Shown: positions 25,326 to 35,221, counted from the stretch's first letter. The stretch is DNA of 64,000 bases from Mesorhizobium sp. WSM4313 (GCF_002294725.1 NZ_NSFT01000010.1:1-64000); one strand, 5' to 3'. A program made the numbers and translations. Notes: generated from the sequence alone by a model not told the origin.

Positions 25326-26507
25326 TCAGCTCCAGCCGCCGCCATAGGTGCGGTAGAAGATATGCAGGCCGATCCTGGTCATCTTGTGCATGGCCCGCGC
25401 CCAGCCGGGATGGACGTAATTGGCGTAGTAATGCGTCGAAGAACCGACCTCGGGAATGAATATCTTGCCGGCGGTCACCGCCATGGCAACCTCCTGGGCG
25501 GTCTTGTAGGAGGCCAGGTCGGTGATTGTCTTCTTCCTGCCGTCGCAGGCAAAGGAGAACTGGCAGCGGTTGAACCAGTTGTCGTTCTGGTAGACGACGC
25601 CGCAGATCGTCTTCGGATAGGTCGGATTGCGGACGCGGTTGAGGATCACCTGCGCCACCGCCGCCTGGCCGCGGACCGGCTCGCTGCGCGCCTCGAAATA
25701 GATGCCCTTGGCAAGGCAGGCCTGCTCGGGCTTGGAAAAGACACTTGCCGGCAGGGGGGTCTGCAGCCAGGCATGGTCGCCCTTGCCCATCGGCGGAATG
25801 AAGCGGCCATCGTTGGGATCGTCCTGCAGCAGCGCCTCGAAGGGCGAAGCCTTGGCGTAGTCGGGCGCGGACTGGGCATAGGCCGTGGCAAGGATGTCCG
25901 GCTTGTCGTTGTTGACGAGAGCGACAAGTGCCGCCGGCAGCGCCGGATCAGGCCTCTTGTCCTCGCGAAGATGGAAGGCCTGGGCGATCTGGACTTCCTT
26001 GCCCTTGATGCCCGGCTTGGCGAAGGTGAGCTTCAGGCCGCTGTCCATCGCGGGACGCAGCAGCGAGGAGGTGCGCTCGAAAATCGAGCCGGCGCTGAAA
26101 TTCTTGGGCGGCGCGACCGGCGACACCTTGACGATGCGGCCCTTCTTGTCGGCGCGTACGACACGATCCTCATCGGGCGTCACGCCCACGGCGCTGCCCT
26201 TGCCGCGGAAGGCGACGGTGCCCACCCCCGGCAAATTCACGCCGGAACCGGAGAGCGAGCCGGTGGTGACGGAATCGACAAACGGCATTTCGGCCGCATG
26301 CACCGAGCCGGCGGCGGATTTCTCGATATAGGCGTTCCAGCGGGTGTCGGACGATTCCAGGCCGGAGATCAGGCTTGCCATATCCTGGTAGGCGACGGCC
26401 GACGGGAAGCCGATCCAAATACCGAGCCCAAGCACCAAAGGAGGAAGAAAGGAACGTTTTTTCGCAACGGCGGCGGCGGCAAGCCGCAATGAAACGCGTC
26501 GATGCAC
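25326..26507 (-). CDS. SleB-like cell wall hydrolase
   Basis: A 393-residue protein with an N-terminal signal or anchor (residues 18-40), a long linker, and a C-terminal hydrolase_2 (SleB) domain from about residue 265: LAKGIYFEARSEPVRGQAAV with the catalytic Glu, VILNRVRNPTYPKTICGVVY and CQFSFACDG. The family cleaves peptidoglycan. The GTG at 26507 has GGAGAG. In non-sporulating alphaproteobacteria such proteins act in wall turnover. It is transcribed alone. Confidence 0.9.
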   Translation of the reverse strand: MHRRVSLRLAAAAVAKKRSFLPPLVLGLGIWIGFPSAVAYQDMASLISGLESSDTRWNAYIEKSAAGSVHAAEMPFVDSVTTGSLSGSGVNLPGVGTVAFRGKGSAVGVTPDEDRVVRADKKGRIVKVSPVAPPKNFSAGSIFERTSSLLRPAMDSGLKLTFAKPGIKGKEVQIAQAFHLREDKRPDPALPAALVALVNNDKPDILATAYAQSAPDYAKASPFEALLQDDPNDGRFIPPMGKGDHAWLQTPLPASVFSKPEQACLAKGIYFEARSEPVRGQAAVAQVILNRVRNPTYPKTICGVVYQNDNWFNRCQFSFACDGRKKTITDLASYKTAQEVAMAVTAGKIFIPEVGSSTHYYANYVHPGWARAMHKMTRIGLHIFYRTYGGGWS

Positions 26508-26678
26508 GGAACTCTCCAGAACGCTACTGACCCCGGAGAGTCAAAATGAAGCATTAACCTTGATGCGGGGTTAACGACATCGATCATGTTCTTTTCATGT
26601 TTGAGGAACGCCGGCTCGCAATTTCCACAGCGGGCCGATGAAGAATCAGCCCTGGGTGGGTGCATCAGTTTGGGTGAA

Positions 26679-27956
26679 TCAGGCGGGGCGCAGGAAGATG
26701 GGCCACGCGAGCGCCGCGCAGATCGCGGCCGCGAGCCACACGCCCGGCCATGCGAAGACCACCAGCAGCCATGGAATGGCGATCGGCACCAGGCAGAAGC
26801 CGATGAACACAAAACTGTTGGCCAGGCTGAGCGCGGTGCCGACATGGCCGGCGCCGGCAAGCGTGGCAAGCTCGGTATAGGCGACGCCGTGCCAGGCAGA
26901 AACGAATATGCCGGCAACGACGACCATCAGCGGAAGCAACGGCAGCAGCGACGGCGCGCCGGCAGCGCCGATCACCAGCAGCCACAGCGCCAGGAAGGCA
27001 AATGCGCTCAGCGCGCTGCAGAGTTTCAGGAATGGGCGGCGGTTGCCGTGGCGGTCGGTGAAACGGCCGCTCCATACGCGCATCGCCATGGCGCCGGTCT
27101 GCACGGCGGCGAGGCTCGCGCTGGTCACCAAGGTGCCCATGCCCGCAAAGTCATGCAGGAAGACCGAGGCGAAGGTCAGCACCGCGACCTGCGGAAAGCA
27201 GAGCAGGCCGATGGCGGTCGACATGCGCCACACCTCGATGTTGCGCAAGGGCGCCGGGCCGCTTGCCGCTGCGGCGGCGTGACCGCCGCTTTCCGCCGGC
27301 GGCTCGTACAGCCAGCGCCAGGCAAACCAGGCCGAGAGCGCGGAGACGGCTGCAAGCAGGCCGAAGACCGCCGTGAAGCCCAAACTCAACGCCAGCGACG
27401 GCAGGACAAGCGCGCCCAGCCCGCCGCCGAGCGGCACCGCCGTCTGCCTGATGCTCATGGCGAAGCCGCGCTCGCCGTCGCCGAACCAGCCCATGATGGC
27501 GCGGCCGCTGGAGCCGTTGACGCTGCCGCCGAGCAGGCCGGCGACGAGCAGGCTGGCCGACAGCAGCGCGACGCCGGGAACGGCCATTTTCGTCGGCACG
27601 ACAAGCAGCGCCATGATGAAAAGCCATGCGGCCGTCGCCCCGAGCCCGGTCAGGAGCACGCGGCGGTCGCCCCAGCGATCGGTGAGCACGCCCCAAGGCA
27701 ATTCGCTGAGCGCGACGCCGAGGCCGAGAAGGCCGAGCGCGAGACCCAGCGAGGCATTGTCGAGGTGGTAACCCTGGCGCATCACCACCGCAGTCGCCGG
27801 GATGCCAGAGAAGGTGGCGGAGAAGCCGGCATTGGCGGCGACGCCGATGCCCAGCACCTTCCAGCGATGGTTGGGGCCGAAAGCGCGGCGGGCTGAGGCG
27901 CTGGCAATGTCTCCCGCGGGCGGCTGGCAGACATTTCGTGTGACGATGGCGGACAT
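26679..27956 (-). CDS. MFS transporter, divergent from a LysR regulator
   Basis: A 425-residue major facilitator with 12 predicted helices. The loop 2-3 motif is GVLTDRWGDRRVLLTG (helix 2/3) and a second copy is RVWSGRFTDRHGNRRPFLK in the second half. ATG at 27956 has AGGAATGGAG. The divergent LysR gene starts 116 bases away, which suggests control by that regulator. The substrate is unknown; efflux of a small aromatic or an antibiotic is possible. Confidence 0.85.
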   Translation of the reverse strand: MSAIVTRNVCQPPAGDIASASARRAFGPNHRWKVLGIGVAANAGFSATFSGIPATAVVMRQGYHLDNASLGLALGLLGLGVALSELPWGVLTDRWGDRRVLLTGLGATAAWLFIMALLVVPTKMAVPGVALLSASLLVAGLLGGSVNGSSGRAIMGWFGDGERGFAMSIRQTAVPLGGGLGALVLPSLALSLGFTAVFGLLAAVSALSAWFAWRWLYEPPAESGGHAAAAASGPAPLRNIEVWRMSTAIGLLCFPQVAVLTFASVFLHDFAGMGTLVTSASLAAVQTGAMAMRVWSGRFTDRHGNRRPFLKLCSALSAFAFLALWLLVIGAAGAPSLLPLLPLMVVVAGIFVSAWHGVAYTELATLAGAGHVGTALSLANSFVFIGFCLVPIAIPWLLVVFAWPGVWLAAAICAALAWPIFLRPA

Positions 27957-28027
27957 GGCTCCATTCCTGTGATGGCCGGCTGACGGCTTGACGGACCGGA
28001 TGTAGCGCCATAGCTTCATCCATAAAA

Positions 28028-28055
28028 TCAGGAAGTTTTTCACCAACAATCCTGA
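28028..28055. promoter_or_regulatory. Dyad in the MFS/LysR divergent promoter
   Basis: TCAGGA (28028-28033) and TCCTGA (28050-28055) are inverted with 16 bases between. A third TCAGGA at 28059 includes the LysR ribosome site. LysR regulators often bind such dyads in the shared promoter. Weak evidence. Confidence 0.35.
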
Positions 28056-28072
28056 AAATCAGGACGATCCCG

Positions 28073-28993
28073 ATGCGCCGCGTCACGTTCGACCTCGATG
28101 TCCTCAGAACCTTCGTCACCGGCATGGAGCTGGGCAGCTTCGCCAAGGCGGCCGAACGGCTTGGCCGCTCGACATCCGCGGTCAGCGCGCAACTGAAGAA
28201 GCTGGAGGAGCAGGCGGACACGCCGGTCTTCCGCAAGGCAGGGCGCGGCCTGGCGCTCACCGAAGCCGGCGAGACGATGCTCGGCTATGCGCGGCGGCTG
28301 ATCGAACTCAACGACGAGGCGGCCTCCGCTATCCGCGACGTCGAGCTGGAAGGCTGGGTACGGCTCGGCCTGCAGGAGGATTTCGGCGAGGCCGTGCTGC
28401 CCGACGTGCTCGGCCGCTTCGCCCGCACTCATCCCAAGGTCCGCATCGAAGCACGGATCGGCCGCAGCCACGACCTTGCCGAGCGTGTCCTGTCAGGTAA
28501 TCTCGACATCGCGCTTGCCTGGCATGACGGCATGGCCCTGCCCTATAGCCGCCATGTCGCCGACGTGCCGGCGCGCTGGATAGGCCCGGCCAAGCCGATC
28601 GAGGCTGGTCCGCGCAATGGCGAGCCGCTGCCGCTGGTGGTGTTCGAGGCGCCGTGCCTGCTCAGAACCGTGGCGACCGAGACACTCGATCGCGCGGGCA
28701 TGCCCTGGCGCATGTCCTTCTCGAGTCCTTGCCTCGGCGGCATCTGGGCGGCGGTGGCGGCAGGCCTCGGCCTGACGATCCGCACTGATATCGGCCTGCC
28801 GGCCAATGTCAGGGCAATCGCGCCGGGCGTGCTCGGGCTTCCTGCCCTGCCGACGATGGCGCTGCACCTGCACCGGAAGGACGCCGAGCTCGACCCGGTG
28901 GCAGCGCGGCTGGCGGAGATATTGCTGCAGGCGGCGCTGGAGACGCTGCCGGAGGGGACGCGAACCGGCGATGGACTGCGGGAGGTCGCTTAG
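28073..28993 (+). CDS. LysR-family transcriptional regulator
   Basis: A 306-residue LysR regulator. Residues 7-66 form the winged helix (LRTFVTGMELGSFAKAAERL, STSAVSAQLKKLEE), followed by the linker helix and a periplasmic-binding-like ligand domain. AGGA lies eight bases before the ATG at 28073. It is divergent from an MFS gene, the likely target. The ligand is unknown. Confidence 0.9.
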   Translation: MRRVTFDLDVLRTFVTGMELGSFAKAAERLGRSTSAVSAQLKKLEEQADTPVFRKAGRGLALTEAGETMLGYARRLIELNDEAASAIRDVELEGWVRLGLQEDFGEAVLPDVLGRFARTHPKVRIEARIGRSHDLAERVLSGNLDIALAWHDGMALPYSRHVADVPARWIGPAKPIEAGPRNGEPLPLVVFEAPCLLRTVATETLDRAGMPWRMSFSSPCLGGIWAAVAAGLGLTIRTDIGLPANVRAIAPGVLGLPALPTMALHLHRKDAELDPVAARLAEILLQAALETLPEGTRTGDGLREVA

Positions 28994-29017
28994 CGTCTTA
29001 GCCGACGCCTTTCGACA

Positions 29018-29201
29018 TCGTCATTCTAGGGCGAAGCAAGGAGCGGAGCGACGCAGCGCAGACCCTAGAATCCATTCCGTTACTTCGCGCGAGGAATGCA
29101 GCGGAGCAGAATTCTGAACCGTCGCGGCGCTTCTAAGTCACGGAATGGATCCTCGGGTCTATGCGCGTCGCTTCGCTCCTTGCTTCGCCCGTGGATGACG
29201 A
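29018..29201. repeat. Palindromic intergenic element, family B, copy 2
   Basis: A 184-bp element with the same outer ends (TCGTCATTC and GTGGATGACGA) and the same inner inverted TCCATTCCGT and ACGGAATGGA as the copy at 9815-9997. Identity is high in the right half (GTCACGGAATGGATCCTCGG) and lower in the left half. It fills the gap between LysR and der. Confidence 0.85.
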
Positions 29202-29229
29202 GGGATCAGCGTCGGCGCTTTCCCAGAAG

Positions 29230-30660
29230 TCACCGCTTCTTCGCCCTGCCCGCAAACGGATTGTCCGAGGTGCGCAGCGCCATGCGGATCGGCACGCCTG
29301 GCATGTCGAAGGCCTCGCGCAGGCTGTTGGTCAAATAGCGGACGTAGGATTGCGGCATGGCGTCCGGGCGCGAGCAGGAGACGACGAAGCCCGGCGGGCG
29401 GGTTTTTGCCTGGGTGACGTATTTGATCTTCAGCCGGCGGCCGGCGACGGCGGGCGGCGGGTGATGCGCGAGGATGCCTTCCAGCCAGCGGTTGAGCTTG
29501 CCGGTGGAGACACGGCTGTTCCAGACCTTGTGCGTCTTGATGACGCTTTCCATCAGCCGGTCGAGGCCGCGCCCGGTCTCGGCCGAGACCGTCACCGCCT
29601 GGATGCCGCGCACCTGCGGCAGGAGCCGCTCGGTCTTTTCGCGCAGCTCGGCCAGCAGCTCCTGCGGATTGTTGATCAGGTCCCATTTGTTGAAGGCGAT
29701 CACCGGCGCCCTGCCCTCGCGGATGATGAGGTCGGCGATCTGCAGATCCTGCTTCTCGAACGGGATGGTGGCGTCGAGCATGATGATGACGATCTCGGCG
29801 AAGCGGATGGCGCGCAGGCCATCCTGCACCGAGAGCACTTCCAGCTTTTCATGGATCCTGGATTTGCGGCGCATGCCGGCCGTGTCGAACAGCTTTATCC
29901 TGCGGCCACGCCAGTCCCAGTCGACCGAGATCGAATCGCGGGTAATGCCGGCTTCCGGACCGGTGAGCAGCCGCTCCTCGCCGATCAGCGCATTGATCAG
30001 CGTCGACTTGCCGGCGTTCGGGCGGCCGACGACGGCGATGCGCAGCGGCTTGGTGTCGTCATAGGGCGCTTCAGCATCCGGGTCGGCGATGTCCTCGCCG
30101 ATCAGAACCTCGCTGGCGGCGATCTCGCCGGCTTCGTCTTCCTCATCCTCGCCGAAAGCGCGTTCCTGGCCGAGCGCTTCAATTACGGCGTCGCGCAGAT
30201 CCGGCATGCCCTGGCCGTGCTCGGCCGAGATCGGGATCGGCTCGCCGAGGCCGAGCTCCCAGGCTTCCAGCATGCCCCCTTGAGCGCCACGCGCCTCTGC
30301 CTTGTTGGCGACGAGCACCACCGGCTTGCCCGATTTGCGCACCACCTCGGCGAAGGTGCGGTCGTCGGGCATCAGGCCCGACTTGGCATCGACGGTGAAG
30401 AAGATGAGGTCGGCTTCGCGAATGGCGATCTCGGTCTGCTGGCGCATGCGGCCGGGAAGCGTCGAAGCCGCTGCGTCCTCGAAGCCGGCGGTGTCGATGA
30501 CATCGAAATGGAGATCGTAGAGTTTTGCCGCATGGACACGGCGGTCGCGCGTTACACCAGGCGTGTCGTCGACAAGCGCCAGCTTCTTTCCGACCAGCCG
30601 ATTGAAAAGAGTCGATTTGCCGACGTTAGGCCGGCCGATGATGGCGACTTTGAAGCCCAT
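29230..30660 (-). CDS. der: Ribosome biogenesis GTPase Der (EngA)
   Basis: A 476-residue double GTPase needed for 50S subunit maturation. Domain 1 has [16 protein letters not shown] (G1), [16 protein letters not shown] and NKAEAR; domain 2 has [35 protein letters not shown] and NKWDLI. A KH-like domain ends the protein. The acidic linker between the GTPase domains (about residues 170-205, rich in Asp/Glu) is longer than in E. coli. It starts seven bases after the TPR gene on the same strand, so they form an operon. Confidence 0.97.
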   Translation of the reverse strand: MGFKVAIIGRPNVGKSTLFNRLVGKKLALVDDTPGVTRDRRVHAAKLYDLHFDVIDTAGFEDAAASTLPGRMRQQTEIAIREADLIFFTVDAKSGLMPDDRTFAEVVRKSGKPVVLVANKAEARGAQGGMLEAWELGLGEPIPISAEHGQGMPDLRDAVIEALGQERAFGEDEEDEAGEIAASEVLIGEDIADPDAEAPYDDTKPLRIAVVGRPNAGKSTLINALIGEERLLTGPEAGITRDSISVDWDWRGRRIKLFDTAGMRRKSRIHEKLEVLSVQDGLRAIRFAEIVIIMLDATIPFEKQDLQIADLIIREGRAPVIAFNKWDLINNPQELLAELREKTERLLPQVRGIQAVTVSAETGRGLDRLMESVIKTHKVWNSRVSTGKLNRWLEGILAHHPPPAVAGRRLKIKYVTQAKTRPPGFVVSCSRPDAMPQSYVRYLTNSLREAFDMPGVPIRMALRTSDNPFAGRAKKR

Positions 30661-30666
30661 CCAGGA

Positions 30667-31332
30667 TCACGACACGTTGCCCGACCCGCGGATCAGCTCG
30701 GACATCAGCTGCGCGCGCTGGCGCACATTGCGCGGGGCGGCTTCATCCGAAGAGATCTGGTCGAACAGTTTGAGCGCGTCCGCCGACTTGCCGTCCTTCC
30801 AGGCGGCAAGGCCAAGCGCCTCGCGCGCCGAATGGCGCAACGGATTGGTGTCGGCGGTAAGCGCCTCGATGCGGCTGGAGACATCGGCGTAGGAGCCGTG
30901 GTCGACGAGCAGGAGCGCCGCCCTCAGCCGCGCAATATCGCGAATGCCGGCAGGAATGGCGTTGTCGGCGGCGACCTCGTCGAAATCCTTGACCGCGCCA
31001 TCGACGTCGCCCTTGTTGGCCTTGACGGTCGCGGCGCGCATGCGGGCGAGCAGCGGATAGGCGCCGTAGCCGTCCTTCTCCAGTTGGTCGAGAGCGGCGA
31101 TCGCTTCGTCGTTCTTGCCGTCATTGGCGAGCTTGAGGGCCGCCGAGAAGGCGTCGCCCGAGCGGTTGGCGCGGGTTTCGTCCCAATAGCGGTAGCCGAC
31201 GACAGCGGCGGTGCCGAGCACGATCAGGATGGCAAGGCCGAGAATGGCCGGGCCGAAACGGTCCCATAGCTTCTGCGCCTGCTCGCGACGAATCTCTTCG
31301 TTGACTTCGCGGATAAAACTGTCGTCCGACAT
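30667..31332 (-). CDS. TPR-like membrane-anchored protein (YfgM type)
   Basis: A 221-residue protein: a charged N-terminus (SDDSFIREVNEEIRREQAQ), one membrane helix (about residues 28-47), then helical TPR-like repeats outside the cytoplasm. The layout and the position just before der match YfgM/UPF0070, an ancillary SecYEG-associated chaperone in E. coli. The ATG at 31332 has no clear ribosome site; a TTG precedes it. Confidence 0.85.
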   Translation of the reverse strand: MSDDSFIREVNEEIRREQAQKLWDRFGPAILGLAILIVLGTAAVVGYRYWDETRANRSGDAFSAALKLANDGKNDEAIAALDQLEKDGYGAYPLLARMRAATVKANKGDVDGAVKDFDEVAADNAIPAGIRDIARLRAALLLVDHGSYADVSSRIEALTADTNPLRHSAREALGLAAWKDGKSADALKLFDQISSDEAAPRNVRQRAQLMSELIRGSGNVS

Positions 31333-31534
31333 CAATCAAAACCATTGCGGCCCCAGGAGGGGGCGCTTCTTGAGCCCGCGTTTTAGCGAAATTTCGTCGG
31401 CATGGAAGGGGGCGGACCGGAAAATCGGCTGAGAATGCCGGGCGCCCACAGTCCATACCTGAACGCAACCGCGCCACATTTGCGCGGTAGCCGGCTTCCG
31501 ATCGGCCGGAGACGTCCCCGCCAGAAGGTTGTCA

Positions 31535-32539
31535 ATGCTTCGTTCGTACCGCGTCCTTGCGATCAGTCTTGCCTCGCTCGCCTCAGCCAATGCCGCCTTC
31601 GCCGATCCGCCGAAATCGCCAACCGTTTCGCCGGCCAAGCAGGTCGTGCTGATCTCTTTCGACGCCGCCCGCGATATCTCGCAATGGCAGCGCAGCCGGG
31701 CGCTGGCAAAGCGCACGGGCGCGCATTTCACCTATTTCCTGTCCTGCGTCTTCCTGCTCTCTCCCGAGACGCGGCTGCACTATGCCGGCCCCGGCAAGGC
31801 CGCCGGCAAATCCAATGTCGGCTTCGGCGCCTCAAAGCAGGATGTCGCCGACCGGCTTGAGCAGGTCCGGCTGGCCGCGGCCGAGGGCCACGACATCGGC
31901 AGCCATGCCTGCGGCCATTTCGACGGCAAGGCCTGGAGCAAGGCCAACTGGCTGGCCGAATTCGCCTCCGCGCGGCGCATTTTCGAGAACGCCTATGCGA
32001 TCAACGGCATCCAGGAGCCAGCCGGCTGGCGCGATTTCGCCCGCCATACCGTAACCGGTTTTCGCGCGCCCTATCTGTCCACCGGCAAGGCGCTTTACGA
32101 AGCGCTGCCCGAGGCCGGCTTTGAATACGACGCGAGCGGCGTCTCGAGCGGCCCGGTCGTGCCGCCAACCCTGAATGGCACAACCCGCTTCGCCCTGCCG
32201 CTTATCCCGGAGGGAGACAAGGCCAAGCCGGTCGTCGCCATGGATTACAATCTTTATGTCCGCCATTCGGGCGGCACCGAAAAGCCGGCCGAGGCGGACG
32301 CATTCACCGAGCGCGCCTATCAGGCGTTCCGCGCCGCTTTCGAGGCTCAGTACAACGGCAAGCGCCTGCCGCTGGAGCTCGGCTTCCACTTCACCCTGAT
32401 GAACGACGGCGCCTACTGGAACGCGCTGGAGCGCTTCGCCGGCGAGGTCTGCGTGAAGGCCGATGTCGAGTGCATCAGTTTCCGCGATTATGTCGCGCGC
32501 CAACGCGCCGGCCAGGCACAGGCGACAGCGGGCGGCTAA
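31535..32539 (+). CDS. Secreted polysaccharide deacetylase-like protein
   Basis: A 334-residue exported protein (signal peptide residues 1-23) with a NodB/CE4-like fold. The first motif reads LISFDAARDI, where the usual catalytic TFDDG is altered; the metal-binding HxxxH is present as GSHACGHFDG and the RxP motif as TGFRAPYLSTG. The second motif supports metal binding, but the changed first motif makes activity uncertain. The family removes acetyl groups from chitin-like or peptidoglycan sugars. AGAAGG precedes the ATG. It is a single gene convergent with bacA and is not part of a nod cluster. Confidence 0.8.
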   Translation: MLRSYRVLAISLASLASANAAFADPPKSPTVSPAKQVVLISFDAARDISQWQRSRALAKRTGAHFTYFLSCVFLLSPETRLHYAGPGKAAGKSNVGFGASKQDVADRLEQVRLAAAEGHDIGSHACGHFDGKAWSKANWLAEFASARRIFENAYAINGIQEPAGWRDFARHTVTGFRAPYLSTGKALYEALPEAGFEYDASGVSSGPVVPPTLNGTTRFALPLIPEGDKAKPVVAMDYNLYVRHSGGTEKPAEADAFTERAYQAFRAAFEAQYNGKRLPLELGFHFTLMNDGAYWNALERFAGEVCVKADVECISFRDYVARQRAGQAQATAGG

Positions 32540-32555
32540 CTGGACCGGCCGCGCT

Positions 32556-33833
32556 CTAGCCTGCCGGCTGATCTTCGGGACGCATGCCAGCTTGCTCGCG
32601 CTCTAGATAGTGCTGATCGATAATCGGCAGTTGCTCACCCTGCAGCGTCGCTTCGAAAGCTCGCAAACGTTTGTGCACCGACTGCAGTTCAACAATCGTC
32701 GACCACGAATTCAACAGGAACTGCAGCGAATTCGTCACCTTGCCGAACGCGTTCGATATCTGGTTCAGGGCGCCGAACGTGATCTTATGCGCAACCAGCG
32801 AGGGCCCAAGGATGAGCAACGAAAAAATGTTGTCGGCTTGCAGGTAGGTGTAACGAACGACGTTGAAATAGATGTAGTGGAAATATAGCTTGAAATAATT
32901 GCGGCGGACATTGGCGAATAATTGTGTCGTCGTCGCCGGCTGCGCCCGATCGGGATGATCCTCGCCGTAGACAAGTTCCTTGCGATAGGCTGCCTCGACG
33001 CGCTGGTTGCGGAACTGCAGGCCCGGCAGCTTGAGACCCGCCACCATGACGGAAATCGTTCCGAACAGACACCAGCCCAATGCGGCGACGACCAGCGGCT
33101 GCGGGACCGTGCCGATGATCGGCAATTCGGTGATGTGGGCCTGCAGTTGAATCAAGACCGGCAGAAAGGCGATCAATGTCATGATCGACTGAACGAAAGT
33201 CGAGCCGAGATCTTCCATGATCTGCGAGAAGCGCATCGTGTCTTCCTGGATACGCTGCGAGGCGCCCTCGATGTGGCGCAGCCGGCCCCAGTTGGCCATG
33301 AAGTAATCGTTCATCGCGGTGCGCCAGCGGAAGATCCAATGGCTGACGATGAAGGCGTTGACCACCTGCACGTTCATGCCGACCAGCGCGAGCCAGGAGA
33401 AATCGGCCAACCCCTTGTAGAATTCGATGTCGGTCGAGGCCGTCGTTCCCGACATCAAGCCCTGAACATAATCGAAGAACGGGCCATACCAGTTGTTGAC
33501 CGCAACCGAGACCTGAACGTTGAAGTAGATGAAGAACAGGATGACGGCGGTCATCAGGATCGACCAGTTCTGCCACGGGTGCGGGGCGTACCAGCTCCAG
33601 AAGGCGTAGAAGATCGCCACGCAGGCCACGAAGTACATGTAGAACCACAGAAACGGCTTCGACCACAGCACCGCGATGCCGATGATCGGCGGCGAACCGG
33701 CCGCCACGGGTGGCAGGCCGAAGACGGCGCCCAACTGCTCGCCGCCGAAGAACCAGAACAAGATCGCGGCAAGGCTCCAGACGGCGGCCGAGGTGAAGAA
33801 AAGCTTCGGCTGCGGGAAGAAGGATACGAACAC
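32556..33833 (-). CDS. bacA: SbmA/BacA family peptide transporter
   Basis: A 425-residue inner-membrane protein of the SbmA/BacA family, which imports antimicrobial and Pro-rich peptides and affects very-long-chain fatty acids of lipid A. It has about seven hydrophobic segments, with family-typical QVSVAVNNWYGPFFDYVQ and FYKGLADFSWLALVGMNVQV, FRWRTAMNDYFMANW and YRKELVYGEDH. In rhizobia BacA is required for bacteroids in legumes that make NCR peptides. The start is GTG at 33833 with a GAGG further upstream than usual. It stands alone, convergent with the deacetylase gene. Confidence 0.93.
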   Translation of the reverse strand: MFVSFFPQPKLFFTSAAVWSLAAILFWFFGGEQLGAVFGLPPVAAGSPPIIGIAVLWSKPFLWFYMYFVACVAIFYAFWSWYAPHPWQNWSILMTAVILFFIYFNVQVSVAVNNWYGPFFDYVQGLMSGTTASTDIEFYKGLADFSWLALVGMNVQVVNAFIVSHWIFRWRTAMNDYFMANWGRLRHIEGASQRIQEDTMRFSQIMEDLGSTFVQSIMTLIAFLPVLIQLQAHITELPIIGTVPQPLVVAALGWCLFGTISVMVAGLKLPGLQFRNQRVEAAYRKELVYGEDHPDRAQPATTTQLFANVRRNYFKLYFHYIYFNVVRYTYLQADNIFSLLILGPSLVAHKITFGALNQISNAFGKVTNSLQFLLNSWSTIVELQSVHKRLRAFEATLQGEQLPIIDQHYLEREQAGMRPEDQPAG

Positions 33834-33955
33834 TGTGGCGGGTTTCCTCGGTCTGACCGCAAATCAGCGGCATTGCAGTTCGGCGGGCATAAAGTCACAC
33901 ATTAGGGGGAAAGAAAATGCCCGTGCCCGACGCCCGGCATCGAACAAACCGCAAA

Positions 33956-35113
33956 TCATGGCGATTTTGGCGCAGCCGACCAAGCAATGACGCCGGAGGC
34001 AAGCAGCGCCGACGCTGCCATGATCGAAGCAAGCATGTAATTGCCCGAAGCCTGGGCGAGCAGGCCGGCGGCGATCGGGCCGACGATCTGGCCAAGGCCG
34101 AAGGCCGCCGTCATCACCGCGAAGATGCGGCGCGGCGCCCGCGGCGCGAGCTGCCTGCCCATCTGTAGGCCCAGCGCCGTGATGGCGATGAAGGTGCCGC
34201 CGAGCAGGACGCCGGCGATCAGCGGTCCGGCGGCGCCCTTGACGACGACGCTGGCGGTGACGCCGACCACCTCGACCAGGCAACTCGCGGCATAAGTGGC
34301 ATAGAGCCCTAGCCGGCCGGCGAGCTTCTCCCACGCCCAAGTCGAGGGAAAGCCAGCGAGGCCGGCGACCATCCAGACAGTCGCCTCGAAGACGCGCCCG
34401 CCGCCGCCCTGGCGGACGATGGCGACCAGGAAAGTGGCGGTCACCACATAGCCGAAGCCGAACAGCCCATAGGCGACGATCAACTTCACCAGGGACCCGT
34501 CCTTCGGCAGCGCCGGCTCGCGCCCGCTGGCGACATTGGCCGGCATGGTCGAGCCGGCGAGCAGCGCGACGACAAGCAGGCCAAGCGCCGAAAGCGCTCC
34601 GGACCAGAGCCAGCCGGCGGCCCAGCCCGCATGTTCGGAGACGAGGACCGCCAGCAGCGCCGAGGACGCGGCAATGCCGAGGCCCACGCCGCCGAAATGC
34701 AGCGCCTGCAAATCGCCGCGGCCAGCCTCAGCCAGATGGCTGAAGACGATCGAGGCCATGAACACCATGACGAAGGCACTGGCGAGGCCGGCCAGGAAGC
34801 GGATGACGAGGAAGGCGGCCATCGTCTCGTTGAACCCCATGAGGGCCGCGAGCACGGCGCTGGCGGCGAGGCCGGCGAACATCAGCATGCGCTCGCGGCC
34901 ATGCGCCCAGCCACCGGCCGCGGCAAGCGCGCCGATGAGGTAGCCGAGATAATTGGCGGAAGCGATCCAACCGGCATCGGCTGGCGTCAGGCCAAGTCCC
35001 TCCATCATGCCCGGCAGGATCGGCGTGTAGACGAAGCGGCCGATGCCCATGGCGACGGCAAGCGCGACCATGCCGGCGAGAGCAAGCCGCAAGGGAGATG
35101 GCGAGGCGTTCAT
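33956..35113 (-). CDS. YbfB/YjiJ family MFS transporter
   Basis: A 385-residue membrane protein with 12 helices, matching the YbfB/YjiJ group: GIGRFVYTPILPGMMEGLG near the N-terminus, then ANYLGYLIGALAA and RFLAGLASAFVMVFMASIV. The substrate is unknown. ATG at 35113; an in-frame start at 35149 is less likely. A dyad (GCACA-N9-TGTGC) sits 7-25 bases upstream and may be an operator. A repeat element lies further upstream. Confidence 0.85.
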   Translation of the reverse strand: MNASPSPLRLALAGMVALAVAMGIGRFVYTPILPGMMEGLGLTPADAGWIASANYLGYLIGALAAAGGWAHGRERMLMFAGLAASAVLAALMGFNETMAAFLVIRFLAGLASAFVMVFMASIVFSHLAEAGRGDLQALHFGGVGLGIAASSALLAVLVSEHAGWAAGWLWSGALSALGLLVVALLAGSTMPANVASGREPALPKDGSLVKLIVAYGLFGFGYVVTATFLVAIVRQGGGGRVFEATVWMVAGLAGFPSTWAWEKLAGRLGLYATYAASCLVEVVGVTASVVVKGAAGPLIAGVLLGGTFIAITALGLQMGRQLAPRAPRRIFAVMTAAFGLGQIVGPIAAGLLAQASGNYMLASIMAASALLASGVIAWSAAPKSP

Positions 35114-35119
35114 TGCAGT

Positions 35120-35138
35120 GCACAATAATTGCATGTGC
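35120..35138. promoter_or_regulatory. Dyad just before the YbfB-like gene
   Basis: GCACAATAATTGCATGTGC, arms GCACA and TGTGC with nine bases between, ending seven bases from the start codon. It could be an operator or overlap the ribosome site region, which otherwise has no purine-rich sequence. Confidence 0.3.
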
Positions 35139-35221
35139 AGGTGAAACAATGCGCTTGCGTTGGGCCAGTGTCACGATCGTAGAAAGGACCGATCGCATCG
35201 GACTGGCGCGAAACTTTCTGC

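Noticed and set aside
31535-32539. nodB (Nod factor deacetylase)
   Set aside because: The first catalytic motif is changed, the protein is exported and longer, and no other nod genes or nod boxes are near.
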